A stretch of DNA of 47,641 nucleotides, from NCBI GenBank assembly GCA_002878315.1, contig PNIW01000050.1, positions 1 to 47,641 on the forward strand, written 5' to 3'. The translations under genes and the position numbers were made by a program. Positions within the stretch are counted from its first letter, which is position 1. Each line of letters opens with the position of its first letter. This document shows, piece after piece, positions 25,929-34,417 of the stretch. This DNA is from Mesoaciditoga sp. GTDB lineage: Bacteria; Thermotogota; Thermotogae; Mesoaciditogales; Mesoaciditogaceae. The notes beneath the pieces were generated by a model, which saw only the letters and a list, made by a program, of their open reading frames with translations, did not search any database and was not told the DNA's origin.

Positions 25929-27464
25929 TTGGACAAAAACAAAGATTTACTTCAAAGGCGTGAAATAATAAGGGCCGGTGGAGGATCGGAAAGGATAAAA
26001 AAACAGCACGAAGAGGGAAAGTTAACCGCGAGAGAAAGGATAGATCTTTTGGTAGACGAAGGAACATTTTTCGAAGTTGACGATCACATAAGACATAGAT
26101 CCACATACTTCGGTCTTGATCAAAAGTATTTTCCGGCAGATGGTGTTGTCACCGGCATAGGTAAGGTCAACGGGCGCGAGGTTGCGATCTTCTCTCAGGA
26201 CTTTACCGTTCAAGGTGGTTCTGTTGGGGAAATGCACGCAAAAAAGATTGTCAAAATTCAAGATCTTGCCATGAAGATGGGAATACCTCTTATTGGCATA
26301 AATGATTCTGGAGGTGCAAGGATTCAGGAAGGCGTAGACGCGCTCTACGGTTATGGAGAAATATTCTACAGAAACACGCTCGCTTCTGGTGTAATCCCTC
26401 AGATTACGGTCATAGCGGGGCCCTGCGCGGGAGGGGCTGTCTATTCGCCGGCAATCACGGATTTTGTCATCATGGTCGATAAAACCTCAAAAATGTTCAT
26501 AACTGGGCCAGAAGTCATAAAAGCCGTTACGGGCGAGGATGTAACGCAGGAAAATTTAGGTGGAGCAGAGATTCACAATTCAAAAAGCGGGGTTGCGCAT
26601 TTCATCGCAAAAGACGATAAGGATGCAATGGATATAGTCAAAAAAATACTTTCCTATCTACCTTCAAATAACATGGAAATGCCATCTATTACCTCTCCTG
26701 TAGATCTTTCCGTGGATGAAGCGCTCAATTCGATCATTCCAGAGAGTTCAAATAAACCTTACGATATGATCGAGATAATAAATAGAATTGTGGATCCCGA
26801 CACCTTTCTTGAGGTTCATCAGAAGTTTGCAAGATCCATGATCACGGGTTTTGCAAGGATAAATGGAAGGGTAGTTGGAATAGTTGCAAATCAGCCAAAG
26901 GTCCTTGCTGGCGTGCTCGATATAGATTCATCTGATAAAGCGGCGAGATTCATAAGATTTTTGGATGCCTTCAACATACCAGTTCTTACCTTTGCGGATA
27001 CCCCAGGATTTTTGCCGGGTACTTCACAGGAGTACGGTGGAATAATAAGGCATGGAGCGAAGTTGCTCTTTGCTTACAGTGAGGCCTCCGTTCCAAAAAT
27101 AACGGTGATAACCAGGCGAGATTACGGTGGCGCTTATATAGCGATGGGTAGTAAACATCTCGGGGCAGATCTTGTAATGGCCTGGCCAACGGCCGAGATA
27201 GCGGTTATGGGAGCAGATGGTGCGGCGAATGTGATCTTCAGAAATGAGATAAAGAACTCTCCGGATCCTGAAAAGACGAGATCGGAAAAGATCAAAGAAT
27301 ACGCAGAAACATTTTCCAACCCGTATGTCGCGGCGTCGAGAGGATATGTTGACACAGTGATTCTTCCATCCGAGACAAGAGAAAAAATAATACGTGCACT
27401 TGAAATCCTCTCTTCGAAGGTCGAAGGCAAACCTGCCAAAAAACATGGGAATATACCACTGTAG
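25929..27464 (+). CDS. mmdA: Methylmalonyl-CoA decarboxylase / acyl-CoA carboxyltransferase alpha subunit
   Basis: This biotin-dependent carboxyltransferase moves a carboxyl group between (methyl)malonyl-CoA and carrier biotin. It has 511 residues and two crotonase-like halves. Typical pieces are KLTARERIDLL, FTVQGGSVGEMHA, GINDSGGARIQEG, GPCAGGAVYSPA and DTPGFLPGTSQE. The start is TTG 25929 with GGAGG 10 nt upstream. Together with mce and the biotin carrier it would serve succinate-to-propionate conversion or the reverse, and sodium export if a beta subunit exists elsewhere. Propionyl-CoA carboxylase beta subunit is the alternative name for the same fold. Confidence 0.93.
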   Translation: MDKNKDLLQRREIIRAGGGSERIKKQHEEGKLTARERIDLLVDEGTFFEVDDHIRHRSTYFGLDQKYFPADGVVTGIGKVNGREVAIFSQDFTVQGGSVGEMHAKKIVKIQDLAMKMGIPLIGINDSGGARIQEGVDALYGYGEIFYRNTLASGVIPQITVIAGPCAGGAVYSPAITDFVIMVDKTSKMFITGPEVIKAVTGEDVTQENLGGAEIHNSKSGVAHFIAKDDKDAMDIVKKILSYLPSNNMEMPSITSPVDLSVDEALNSIIPESSNKPYDMIEIINRIVDPDTFLEVHQKFARSMITGFARINGRVVGIVANQPKVLAGVLDIDSSDKAARFIRFLDAFNIPVLTFADTPGFLPGTSQEYGGIIRHGAKLLFAYSEASVPKITVITRRDYGGAYIAMGSKHLGADLVMAWPTAEIAVMGADGAANVIFRNEIKNSPDPEKTRSEKIKEYAETFSNPYVAASRGYVDTVILPSETREKIIRALEILSSKVEGKPAKKHGNIPL

Positions 27465-27473
27465 GAGAATATC

Positions 27474-27623
27474 ATGGATGAAGAGATAGTTGCTGTCATA
27501 ATTTCTGCGATAATGTCTTACGAAAAACGGGAAAATCTAAGGATTGTAAGCGTCAGAGAGATTCCGTGTTCGAGATGGATTGCCCATACACCTTACGTTT
27601 TTTGGAGAGTAAGAAAGGGGTAA
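27474..27623 (+). CDS. Small decarboxylase subunit, MmdE / C-terminal MmdD-like (49 aa)
   Basis: This short gene between mmdA and the biotin carrier has SD TAGGAGA 5 nt before ATG. The product starts MDEEIVAVIISAIMSY and continues LRIVSVREIP, then W. This matches the pattern (D)EE-x-VAVI-x-A-A, V-x-S-I/V-R, W seen in the C-terminal tail of sodium-pump delta/gamma subunits and in the separate epsilon subunit. No membrane anchor is present. The likely role is binding or stabilising the carboxyltransferase. Assignment rests on pattern and position, not alignment. Confidence 0.72.
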   Translation: MDEEIVAVIISAIMSYEKRENLRIVSVREIPCSRWIAHTPYVFWRVRKG

Positions 27624-27627
27624 AGCA

Positions 27628-28050
27628 ATGAAGAAATACATTGTGAAGGTCAACGGAAAGAGTTACGAAGTTGAGGTCGAAGAGATTCAAAACCAACGTG
27701 AAAATACTTATATTCCAAAATCGAGGGTAGAAAATGAGATCCACACAAAAGAAATAAAAGAAATCAGACACGAGGTGGAACCAAAGCCTGAAGAGCCAAA
27801 AGTTCAGAATGCAGAAACCGTTTCTTCAGATGAAGAGATATTGCGAGCTCCCATGTCCGGAACGATTGTGAAAATAAAGGTTAATGTTGGAGAAACTGTA
27901 AAGGATGGACAGACGATCCTAACGCTCGAGGCCATGAAAATGGAGAACGAAATTCTTGCTCCTTTCAATTGCAAGATAAAATCGATTCTCGTAAAAGAAG
28001 GCCAACAGGTTGAAATAGACCAGCCACTTGTTACACTTTATCAAATATAA
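27628..28050 (+). CDS. mmdC: Biotin carboxyl carrier protein of the decarboxylase
   Basis: This 140-residue carrier has its biotinylation site K104 in EAMKMEN and a typical lipoyl/biotinyl fold (residues about 70-140, LRAPMSGTIVKIKVNVGETV). The N-terminal KYIVKVNGKSYEVEVEE is followed by a Glu/Lys/Pro-rich linker (about 20-70). SD AAGGGG lies at the end of the small-subunit gene, whose stop is 4 nt upstream. It is the last gene before a terminator; no biotin carboxylase or beta subunit follows. Confidence 0.95.
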   Translation: MKKYIVKVNGKSYEVEVEEIQNQRENTYIPKSRVENEIHTKEIKEIRHEVEPKPEEPKVQNAETVSSDEEILRAPMSGTIVKIKVNVGETVKDGQTILTLEAMKMENEILAPFNCKIKSILVKEGQQVEIDQPLVTLYQI

Positions 28051-28073
28051 AAAGGGCGATTTCGCCCTTTTTT
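28051..28073. terminator. Bidirectional rho-independent terminator between mmdC and tRNA-Ala
   Basis: The GGGCGA / TCGCCC stem is flanked by A-run and T-run (AAAGGGCGA, then TCGCCCTTT). Plus-strand readers meet a long T-run; minus-strand readers leaving the tRNA meet TTTTTATA after the same stem. Confidence 0.88.
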
Positions 28074-28077
28074 TCTG

Positions 28078-28150
28078 TGGAGCCGATGGGATTTGAACCC
28101 ACGACCTCTTGCATGCCATGCAAGCGCGCTCCCAACTGCGCCACGACCCC
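28078..28150 (-). tRNA. tRNA-Ala (anticodon GGC)
   Basis: This is a complete 73-nt cloverleaf on the minus strand. The acceptor pairs GGGGTCG with CGGCTCC and includes the G3:U70 wobble that is the alanine identity element, with discriminator A73. The anticodon stem CTTGC/GCAAG encloses ATGGCAT with anticodon GGC, and the T-arm contains GGTTCAAATCC. The 3' CCA is not encoded. Confidence 0.97.
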
Positions 28151-28164
28151 GCATAACGATTTAT

Positions 28165-28193
28165 ATTCTAATACATTTGAAGATAAAAATCAA
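28165..28193 (-). promoter_or_regulatory. Promoter of tRNA-Ala
   Basis: On the minus strand -35 TTGATT (28188-28193) and -10 TAGAAT (28165-28170) are separated by 17 nt, placing initiation about 7-8 nt before the mature tRNA 5' end. Confidence 0.75.
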
Positions 28194-28215
28194 GCCCGCT
28201 TTTTGTACGAATAGT

Positions 28216-28257
28216 GTGTATAAATGGTCATTATATCGTTTGTAACGCGTATAAATG
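28216..28257 (+). repeat. Pair of 11-bp direct repeats upstream of the envelope cluster
   Basis: GTGTATAAATG (28216-28226) and GCGTATAAATG (28247-28257) differ at one base and start 31 bp apart, close to three helical turns. They lie in the non-coding stretch between the tRNA promoter and the envelope-cluster promoter. Function unknown. Confidence 0.45.
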
Positions 28258-28268
28258 AAAATTTTAAA

Positions 28269-28279
28269 TGACATTGTCA
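28269..28279. promoter_or_regulatory. Palindrome TGACA-T-TGTCA
   Basis: This is a perfect 5+1+5 inverted repeat about 50 bp upstream of the envelope-cluster -10. It shares the TGAC/GTCA core with the inverted repeat at 28304-28321. Confidence 0.4.
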
Positions 28280-28303
28280 AAACGAAATCCAATTACTTTA
28301 CAC

Positions 28304-28321
28304 GTCAAAAATTAATTTGAC
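28304..28321. promoter_or_regulatory. Inverted repeat GTCAAA-N6-TTTGAC over the -35 zone
   Basis: Perfect 6-bp arms surround an AT-only 6-nt centre, ending 8 nt before the extended -10 element. The position fits a repressor or activator site. Confidence 0.45.
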
Positions 28322-28329
28322 TGATTATC

Positions 28330-28338
28330 TGGTATAAT
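28330..28338 (+). promoter_or_regulatory. Extended -10 promoter of the envelope cluster
   Basis: TGGTATAAT is identical to the element upstream of the ferritin-like gene. TTGACT at 28317-28322 is only 10 nt upstream and cannot be the -35. The GTG start is 36 nt downstream. Confidence 0.65.
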
Positions 28339-28373
28339 AATAAATTGTATGTGACTGTAAAGGGGGTAAGATT

Positions 28374-31300
28374 GTGAAAAGATTTATATTTATCTTCGGA
28401 ATTCTTATGATCATAGGTCTGTATGGAATGGCCCAGATCATTCAGATGCAGGTACAGATTTATCCCCAGCAGGTCCTCGCAAATGCTCCTTTTAAAGTTT
28501 TTGTAAGCGCATATTCAACCTCTGGAGAGCCAATTTCCTTCATAACGGCTACTTTTAACGGTCTTACTTTAAAGGCCACAGGTTCGACTGCTTCATTTGA
28601 TTTCATCGCTCCTTCCATAACGCAGGCAGTTCAAAACTTTCCGGTCTCCATAGTCGCCCGAGCACAAAATGGTGAAACTTTCAGTAAAGAATCAACAATA
28701 ACCGTTTCGATCAACGCAAATCCCGTTATACAAATAGGAAAACCCATACCGTCAAATAACTCCTACATAGGAAATACAAAGATTGTAAAGATACCTGTAA
28801 AGGTCTACGGAGGTTTGGGTCTTGAGAAAGTTGAATTCATGGTTGATACCACTATAGCCTCGGTGATAAATGTGAGTCCGTCTGCAACTGTTTACCTTTC
28901 AAAGACCTTTGATGTCGACACAACTCATTTAAAGAATGGATGGCATATATTTTCTGTCAAGGCCGTTAACATAGCAGGAGAGATTTTCTCATCCATTTCC
29001 GCGTACATTATAGATATTGGGACCCCTACCGTAAATTTTGTGAATTTACAAAAGTGTCTGCCGGCGAATACTTACATCCCCGTAAATGTAACGGCTGTAT
29101 CGACTATAAGCGGAGTAGCGAATGTTATTGTAAATGGAATTCAGGCCGAATTTTTAAAAGATTCGACATGGAAGGCTACAATTTTGACGCCGGATCTGAC
29201 AGGGCCTTTTAAAATAGAGGCTACAGCCATTGACGCCGCTACTAACAAAGGATATGCATCCTTTGAGGCTTTTTCTGATGGGAAGAATCCTTCTTATCTG
29301 CTAATTACCAAGGATGCCTCGATGATCAGAAACAATGTTCTGTGGGGAAAATACGCAATTCCATTCGTTACCTTTGTCGCTACAACGGCATGCCGGAATG
29401 TACCGCCCGAAGTTACCGTAAGCGGGGACACTCCGTCAAAAATCAGCGAGAATCTTTACAATGGTTATGATGCCCGAATTTTAACCTTTGAATTTCCTTC
29501 GAGCGGAAGTTACACGATTGCACTGAAAGTTATAGACCCTGTAAATAAACTTTCAACTTCCTTTTCAACGAGTGTCTCTGTTGCTTATTATCCTCTTAAA
29601 CCCGAGATAAAACCGCCCGTCTATCCAAGATACGTCGGTCCCGATAGTACAATGACAGTGTCGGTCTTAGCGACAGATGGCCAAGGAATAGGAATCGAAA
29701 ATGTCTTTGTCAACGATGTTAAAGCAAAAGAAGTGAATGGAAAGTGGATTGCGGATATAAAGAGTCCAAGTTCCTCAGTAAGCGGTTATCACAAATTCAC
29801 CGTTACGGCATATGATTATCTTGGAAATTCATCCGCGGCCACTTTCAGTTACTATGTGGATGTCAATCCTCCGTACATTTCGATAACTCCTGTCGCTTCG
29901 CTTTACTCTAATGGGATTTACTGGAGCAGAAATCTTTTCAGGGTCAATATAAATGTAAGGACAGATTCCGGTACGTCTGCATTTACAAAGGTCATAGTTA
30001 ATCAGGATCCTCAAATTTACAGCGAAAAGAATTTCATCTCGATAGAGTTAACAACTGCCGGTACCTACACTATAACGGTTGTATCAACGAATGCGGTTAA
30101 CGGTTTTTCTAAAACCGAAAGTGTAACGTATCGAGTTAAATTTGATCTCAAAAATCCAGAGATAACCGGAATTGATTTTCCATCTTTAATTGGCCCTTCG
30201 ACACCTTTTACCGTGAAAGTTGACATAAATGATGATTTTGGGCCGGGAATAAAGAGTGTTTTGGTCAACGGTACAAAAGCATTACCGATTAATTCGACAA
30301 CGTGGGCTGCAACATTGATCTCGCCGGACACACCGGAGAGCAAGATATTCTCTATAGTTGCTACAGCAACAGATCTGCTTGATCTGTCATCTGCGACAAA
30401 GCAAAATTACTTTGTCGATGTGAAACCTCCTTATATCAAAATAGTACCGGTTGCAACGCTCTTCAAAGATGGTACATACTGGGGAATTCAAAAATCATAC
30501 TTAGAGATCTCGGCAACAACTGATTCAAAGATCACCCCCTACAGTCTTGTGACTTTGAACGGCAAAACTTTTAAAATGACTGCGTCTTCAACTATAATAA
30601 CTATAGACAGAGATGGTACTTATTTGGTAAATGTATTTTCAAGAAATCCTGTGAATAATCTGAGCACAAGCACCTCGACCGCTTTCAAATTCGCCTTTGA
30701 TAGAATTGGCCCGAGGATAACGGAAGTTATGCCTTCTCCTACCGTTATAGGGCCGGATATGGCTTTGAAAGTAACGGCTAAGGTTGAGGATGTCTCAGGG
30801 CCGGGAATAAAAAATGTCTACGTGAATGGCAAAGCCGCAATTAAATTTGATAACAACACTTGGACTGCGACTGTTATAAGCGCGAATCTTAAAAAGAGCG
30901 GCATAGCGACTCTTACTGTAAAGGTCGTAAACTTTTTGGATCAGTCAACTCTAACTTACAAAAATTACTTCGTGGACACCGAACCTCCGGTGATAGACGT
31001 TTATCTTAACGGCCAAAAAATATCGAATGGCTCAGAAATTTACAAATTCGAAAAGGCTACTCCAACAATTTTGGTGAAGGCCTTTACTGACGGAGGGGTA
31101 AGTCCTGATGTTGAAGTATACCTTAACAATGTGAAAGTATCTGATAAGTTAACATTTGCAGGCATCGGCCTGTTGAATGTGAGGGCTGTTAATCCAGCCA
31201 ACATGAAAGGTTCAACATTTGAGGCCAAGATCGCAATTTTTGTCGATCCAAAATCCCCAGAACTTGAATTTTATGGACCTTCAACTGTGAATATGACATC

Positions 31301-31799
31301 ATACGCTACCTTTACTCTTAACGTGAACGGGAAAGATCTAAGATACGCCATCCTTAGCATGAATTTGAATGATCGCCCACTTTACTTCAGAATCTTCGAT
31401 GAGAATGGGATATATACGCTGTCTCTTAGAAAGATCTTCGCGGGCATAGAAGGAAAAGACGTCAACGTTGAATTGAAAGCAGTCGATATGGCGGGAAATA
31501 AAAGATATCTTAACAACACGATCTACGTCGATACGATCGGCCCGAGAATAACAGATGTCCGGATTGTCAACGGAACTTTGAAGATCTCTTTTGACAAAGA
31601 GATTCAAGGCGTACCATATGTTAAACTTGAAAATCTGAATGGAGAGGTATTCGATCTTGGTAAGGCCACCATCTCTTCAAAAACTATTATTGTAAACAAC
31701 GTTAGCATTCCTTACGGTCCTTACAATGTAATTGTAAATGGAATAACAGACAACGATGACAATCCTCTCATGAACAATTGCTCGATATGGGAGTTCTAA
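28374..31799 (+). CDS. Large secreted Ig-like repeat protein
   Basis: This is a 1141-residue exported protein. The N-terminal signal peptide (MKRFIFIFGILMIIGLYGMA) is followed by beta-rich Ig-like modules. From about residue 310 to 1040 a composite unit of about 185-190 residues is repeated roughly four times. The copies are marked by YFVDVKPPYIKI-like joints, a GTYWG/NGIYWS motif, GPGIK-x-V-x-VNG, and NPVN or NAVNG. The last 80 residues (ITDVRIVNGTLKISFDKEI) look like an SbsA-type Ig-like end domain. There is no C-terminal anchor, catalytic motif or cysteine-rich region. It is a probable surface or toga structural protein. GTG start with SD AAAGGGGG. First gene of the envelope cluster. Confidence 0.8.
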   Translation: MKRFIFIFGILMIIGLYGMAQIIQMQVQIYPQQVLANAPFKVFVSAYSTSGEPISFITATFNGLTLKATGSTASFDFIAPSITQAVQNFPVSIVARAQNGETFSKESTITVSINANPVIQIGKPIPSNNSYIGNTKIVKIPVKVYGGLGLEKVEFMVDTTIASVINVSPSATVYLSKTFDVDTTHLKNGWHIFSVKAVNIAGEIFSSISAYIIDIGTPTVNFVNLQKCLPANTYIPVNVTAVSTISGVANVIVNGIQAEFLKDSTWKATILTPDLTGPFKIEATAIDAATNKGYASFEAFSDGKNPSYLLITKDASMIRNNVLWGKYAIPFVTFVATTACRNVPPEVTVSGDTPSKISENLYNGYDARILTFEFPSSGSYTIALKVIDPVNKLSTSFSTSVSVAYYPLKPEIKPPVYPRYVGPDSTMTVSVLATDGQGIGIENVFVNDVKAKEVNGKWIADIKSPSSSVSGYHKFTVTAYDYLGNSSAATFSYYVDVNPPYISITPVASLYSNGIYWSRNLFRVNINVRTDSGTSAFTKVIVNQDPQIYSEKNFISIELTTAGTYTITVVSTNAVNGFSKTESVTYRVKFDLKNPEITGIDFPSLIGPSTPFTVKVDINDDFGPGIKSVLVNGTKALPINSTTWAATLISPDTPESKIFSIVATATDLLDLSSATKQNYFVDVKPPYIKIVPVATLFKDGTYWGIQKSYLEISATTDSKITPYSLVTLNGKTFKMTASSTIITIDRDGTYLVNVFSRNPVNNLSTSTSTAFKFAFDRIGPRITEVMPSPTVIGPDMALKVTAKVEDVSGPGIKNVYVNGKAAIKFDNNTWTATVISANLKKSGIATLTVKVVNFLDQSTLTYKNYFVDTEPPVIDVYLNGQKISNGSEIYKFEKATPTILVKAFTDGGVSPDVEVYLNNVKVSDKLTFAGIGLLNVRAVNPANMKGSTFEAKIAIFVDPKSPELEFYGPSTVNMTSYATFTLNVNGKDLRYAILSMNLNDRPLYFRIFDENGIYTLSLRKIFAGIEGKDVNVELKAVDMAGNKRYLNNTIYVDTIGPRITDVRIVNGTLKISFDKEIQGVPYVKLENLNGEVFDLGKATISSKTIIVNNVSIPYGPYNVIVNGITDNDDNPLMNNCSIWEF

Positions 31800-31802
31800 A
31801 TC

Positions 31803-32780
31803 ATGTCGAAGTTTTTCTTCGTGCTTTTTTTAATTTTGGTTGTGAGCCTGGTACATGCGGGTGTGGTCCGCTCTTTCGGGAGCGGGCCAGCCTTTGAGAT
31901 ATCTCCCGGCATAGTCATTGCCGGGCCGGACGGCCATTTTCAAATTGGCGGTTTTTCTGAAGATGGTAGGCCAATAGCCCTTAAGGCTTATTTCAACGGC
32001 GAGATTAAAAATACCGTAGACAAACAATGGACCTTTAACTTTACGCTTCCATCCACGATGCCTTACGCCTATGTGACTTTTGAAAGCAGAACTGGATATC
32101 TTTCGTCTTTTGCGACGGCACTTGTGATCTCTTACAATTTGCAAAAGAGCGTCGCAGATCTGTATTTTTCTCCGTCCTACAATGGTTACATGAGAGGAAA
32201 TGAACATATTTACGCGGTGGCGCAACCGGGATATGGAAGGGAAAGTTTTTCTGTTCTTGTAGATGGTAACAGGATCTTTAAATGGCAGATCTCTCCTTTT
32301 GATAATTCTCCAAAGATATTCGTTTTTAATCTTGACACGAAAGATTTAAGAGATGGATTTCATCTATTTTCAACGCGAGAAAGCCTTATAACCGGACAAA
32401 CTTTGAGTTCAAATGCTTACATAGGTATCGACAACAATGGCCCAGAAGTGGTATCATTCATAGGAAAAGATATTTTTTTAAGTGGAAAGTACGAAATAAC
32501 GGTAAAAGCAACGGGTGCCATTCCATTAAAAGATATCTCTTTGTACGTCAAAAATGGGAATGAAAGCACACTTTTATCTGCTTTACCGTTAAAAAACGGA
32601 GAGGCAAAGTTCGTGATCAACGAATTTGCAGGATCCAAAACTTTTGAAGTGAATGTCTCAGACATCGCCGGAATATCAAAAGTCTACAGTTTTGTGATTC
32701 AAAACAATCAGTCATTTGTGATTCCGTTAGTTATTCTGGTTTTTACCGTAGGAGTTGTTTGGCTTACATTCTTAAAATAA
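31803..32780 (+). CDS. Secreted, C-terminally anchored beta-rich protein
   Basis: This 325-residue protein has an N-terminal signal peptide (FFFVLFLILVVSLVHA). Its Ser/Thr/Asn-rich Ig-like body shares phrases with the upstream protein (IDNNGPEVVSF, NVSDIAG). A single hydrophobic C-terminal helix (FVIPLVILVFTVGVVWLTFL) ends in one Lys. The topology suggests a periplasm-facing protein held in the inner membrane. It starts 3 nt after the large Ig protein stops. No family recognised. Confidence 0.75.
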   Translation: MSKFFFVLFLILVVSLVHAGVVRSFGSGPAFEISPGIVIAGPDGHFQIGGFSEDGRPIALKAYFNGEIKNTVDKQWTFNFTLPSTMPYAYVTFESRTGYLSSFATALVISYNLQKSVADLYFSPSYNGYMRGNEHIYAVAQPGYGRESFSVLVDGNRIFKWQISPFDNSPKIFVFNLDTKDLRDGFHLFSTRESLITGQTLSSNAYIGIDNNGPEVVSFIGKDIFLSGKYEITVKATGAIPLKDISLYVKNGNESTLLSALPLKNGEAKFVINEFAGSKTFEVNVSDIAGISKVYSFVIQNNQSFVIPLVILVFTVGVVWLTFLK

Positions 32781-32792
32781 AGGGAGGAAGAT

Positions 32793-33269
32793 ATGAAACT
32801 CATTCTATTTCTGATTTTAATACCGGTTTTAGCAATTTCCTCATTTGCAATCACATCTGTAAATGGCAGCGTTGGTTTGCAGTCCAACGGGTATGATGTC
32901 GGATTGACATTTAAATCCATAGGTACAATGGGTTTTGAACTTACTGTAGAGGGGACGGTCAATAATTTGATGGATCTTTCCCAGATAGGAAATATATCTA
33001 AATGGTACCTTTATCCGACGCTTCTCGTATCGTTGCCAACCGGAGAGATAAGGCCTTATGCGGGCCTTGGCATAATGACGACATTTTCACCAAACAGCGG
33101 ATTCGGTCCTGTCTCATTTAGTCCGCTTTATTACCATGTAGGCGTTGATATGTTCTTTGGCGCCTTTTCTGCCTTTGGAGAAGGACAGGGTATTTACAAC
33201 ATAGCGTCCAGTATAATATCTTTTTCAAACATAAAAGAGTGGAGATTCGGTGTGGGATTGGCATTTTAA
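32793..33269 (+). CDS. Small outer-membrane beta-barrel-like protein
   Basis: This 158-residue protein has a signal peptide (MKLILFLILIPVLAISSFA) and alternating polar/hydrophobic strands with many Gly and aromatic residues (YPTLLVSLPTGEIRPYAGLGIM, YYHVGVDMFFGAFSAFGEGQ). It ends in Phe (WRFGVGLAF), as outer-membrane barrels do. The size fits an 8-stranded barrel. SD GGGAGG lies 6 nt before ATG. Function unknown; it could anchor or insert other envelope proteins of the cluster. Confidence 0.72.
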   Translation: MKLILFLILIPVLAISSFAITSVNGSVGLQSNGYDVGLTFKSIGTMGFELTVEGTVNNLMDLSQIGNISKWYLYPTLLVSLPTGEIRPYAGLGIMTTFSPNSGFGPVSFSPLYYHVGVDMFFGAFSAFGEGQGIYNIASSIISFSNIKEWRFGVGLAF

Positions 33270-34397
33270 ATGAAAAGATTCTTGCTTGCCTTTTCGGTTT
33301 TAGTATTAGTACTTGTTTTATCTTCTTGTATGCTCATAAAAGGCTCTTCGAAGCCTATGATACTTGATCTGTCAAAATCAGCGACCCTTCTCTCGGGATA
33401 CAACATAGAATTTTCCGCAAGAGTTCTATCTGAAGGTCAGTCACCTCAGGTCGTCTTCGATCTTGATAACTCTCCGTTACCGACAACTCTTGTCGGAACC
33501 TCTCTTTATGTTGCAAACTGGGTTGGCGTTTACGGAAAGCATAAAATAACTGTCTTTGCCGTTAATCCGGGAGGAATGGTCGCAACAAAGACGGATACCT
33601 TTTTTGTTAAAGACTCTACGCCTCCTGTTGTAAAAGCCCTTTATCCATCGACAATAGCACAGGGTGTCGTATTTCCCGTGAAAATAGATGTGTACGATCC
33701 CGAAAGCGGAATACAATCTGTTTCCATGAGCATAGACGGTAAAAATGTTCCTTTCACTTCAAACGTCTTCGATCTTTCTTTTCAAGAAACGGGCATAAAA
33801 GAAATAACAATAACTGCCGTAAATGGCCAGGGATTAATATCAACGCCGACCTTTAACATAAATGTTGTAAAGCCATCTAATGCCGTTCCTTACGTTCAAA
33901 TCCTAAATTATCCAAAACTTTTCATGGCCGGATCAGAATCGACAGTAACATTCTACGCTTATTCACCTAATGGTATTAAAAGTGTGAATTTTGATTTTGC
34001 CGGTGTATATGAAACGATGGATTCAAATGCGAGTAACACCTACACATTTAATTTCAAGGTTCCCGAGGTTAAAAGTGGACTCTACACTGCTACATGTACC
34101 TTTATTGACGGGATAGGAAATCCCAAGGTTATAACGAAATCATTCCTTGTTGCCTCAAAAGGATCGACGGGAGTGATTTATATACCGCCGGTAAGTCTTT
34201 CTTCAACAAAAACGATAGTCCCATTTTTTGCTTCCGCATATCCTCAAATAAACAGTATATCTGCGTACATTGATGGAGTCCCAACGCAGATTTACGGTAA
34301 ATCGCCAGATTTTTACATTCTTATTCCTTTTTCAAGCGGAGATCATACGGTAAAGATCGTTATGAATAATCTCACAGAGATCGCTTCTTTAAAGTAG
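33270..34397 (+). CDS. Ig-like lipoprotein
   Basis: This is a 375-residue predicted lipoprotein. A signal peptide with lipobox VLSSC puts the modified Cys at about residue 20. The body contains about three Ig-like beta modules, with the same style of joint as the large Ig protein (FVKDSTPPVVKALYP, DPESGIQSVSMSIDG). It abuts the barrel gene with no spacer and no clear SD, suggesting translational coupling. Only 20 nt separate it from alaS. A role in surface assembly is inferred from context. Confidence 0.78.
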   Translation: MKRFLLAFSVLVLVLVLSSCMLIKGSSKPMILDLSKSATLLSGYNIEFSARVLSEGQSPQVVFDLDNSPLPTTLVGTSLYVANWVGVYGKHKITVFAVNPGGMVATKTDTFFVKDSTPPVVKALYPSTIAQGVVFPVKIDVYDPESGIQSVSMSIDGKNVPFTSNVFDLSFQETGIKEITITAVNGQGLISTPTFNINVVKPSNAVPYVQILNYPKLFMAGSESTVTFYAYSPNGIKSVNFDFAGVYETMDSNASNTYTFNFKVPEVKSGLYTATCTFIDGIGNPKVITKSFLVASKGSTGVIYIPPVSLSSTKTIVPFFASAYPQINSISAYIDGVPTQIYGKSPDFYILIPFSSGDHTVKIVMNNLTEIASLK

Positions 34398-34417
34398 ACT
34401 TGAAAGGAGAAACAATT

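Noticed and set aside
28317-28338. TTGACT plus TATAAT as a -35/-10 pair
   Set aside because: The spacer is only 10 nt, far too short; the -10 is better read as an extended -10 element.
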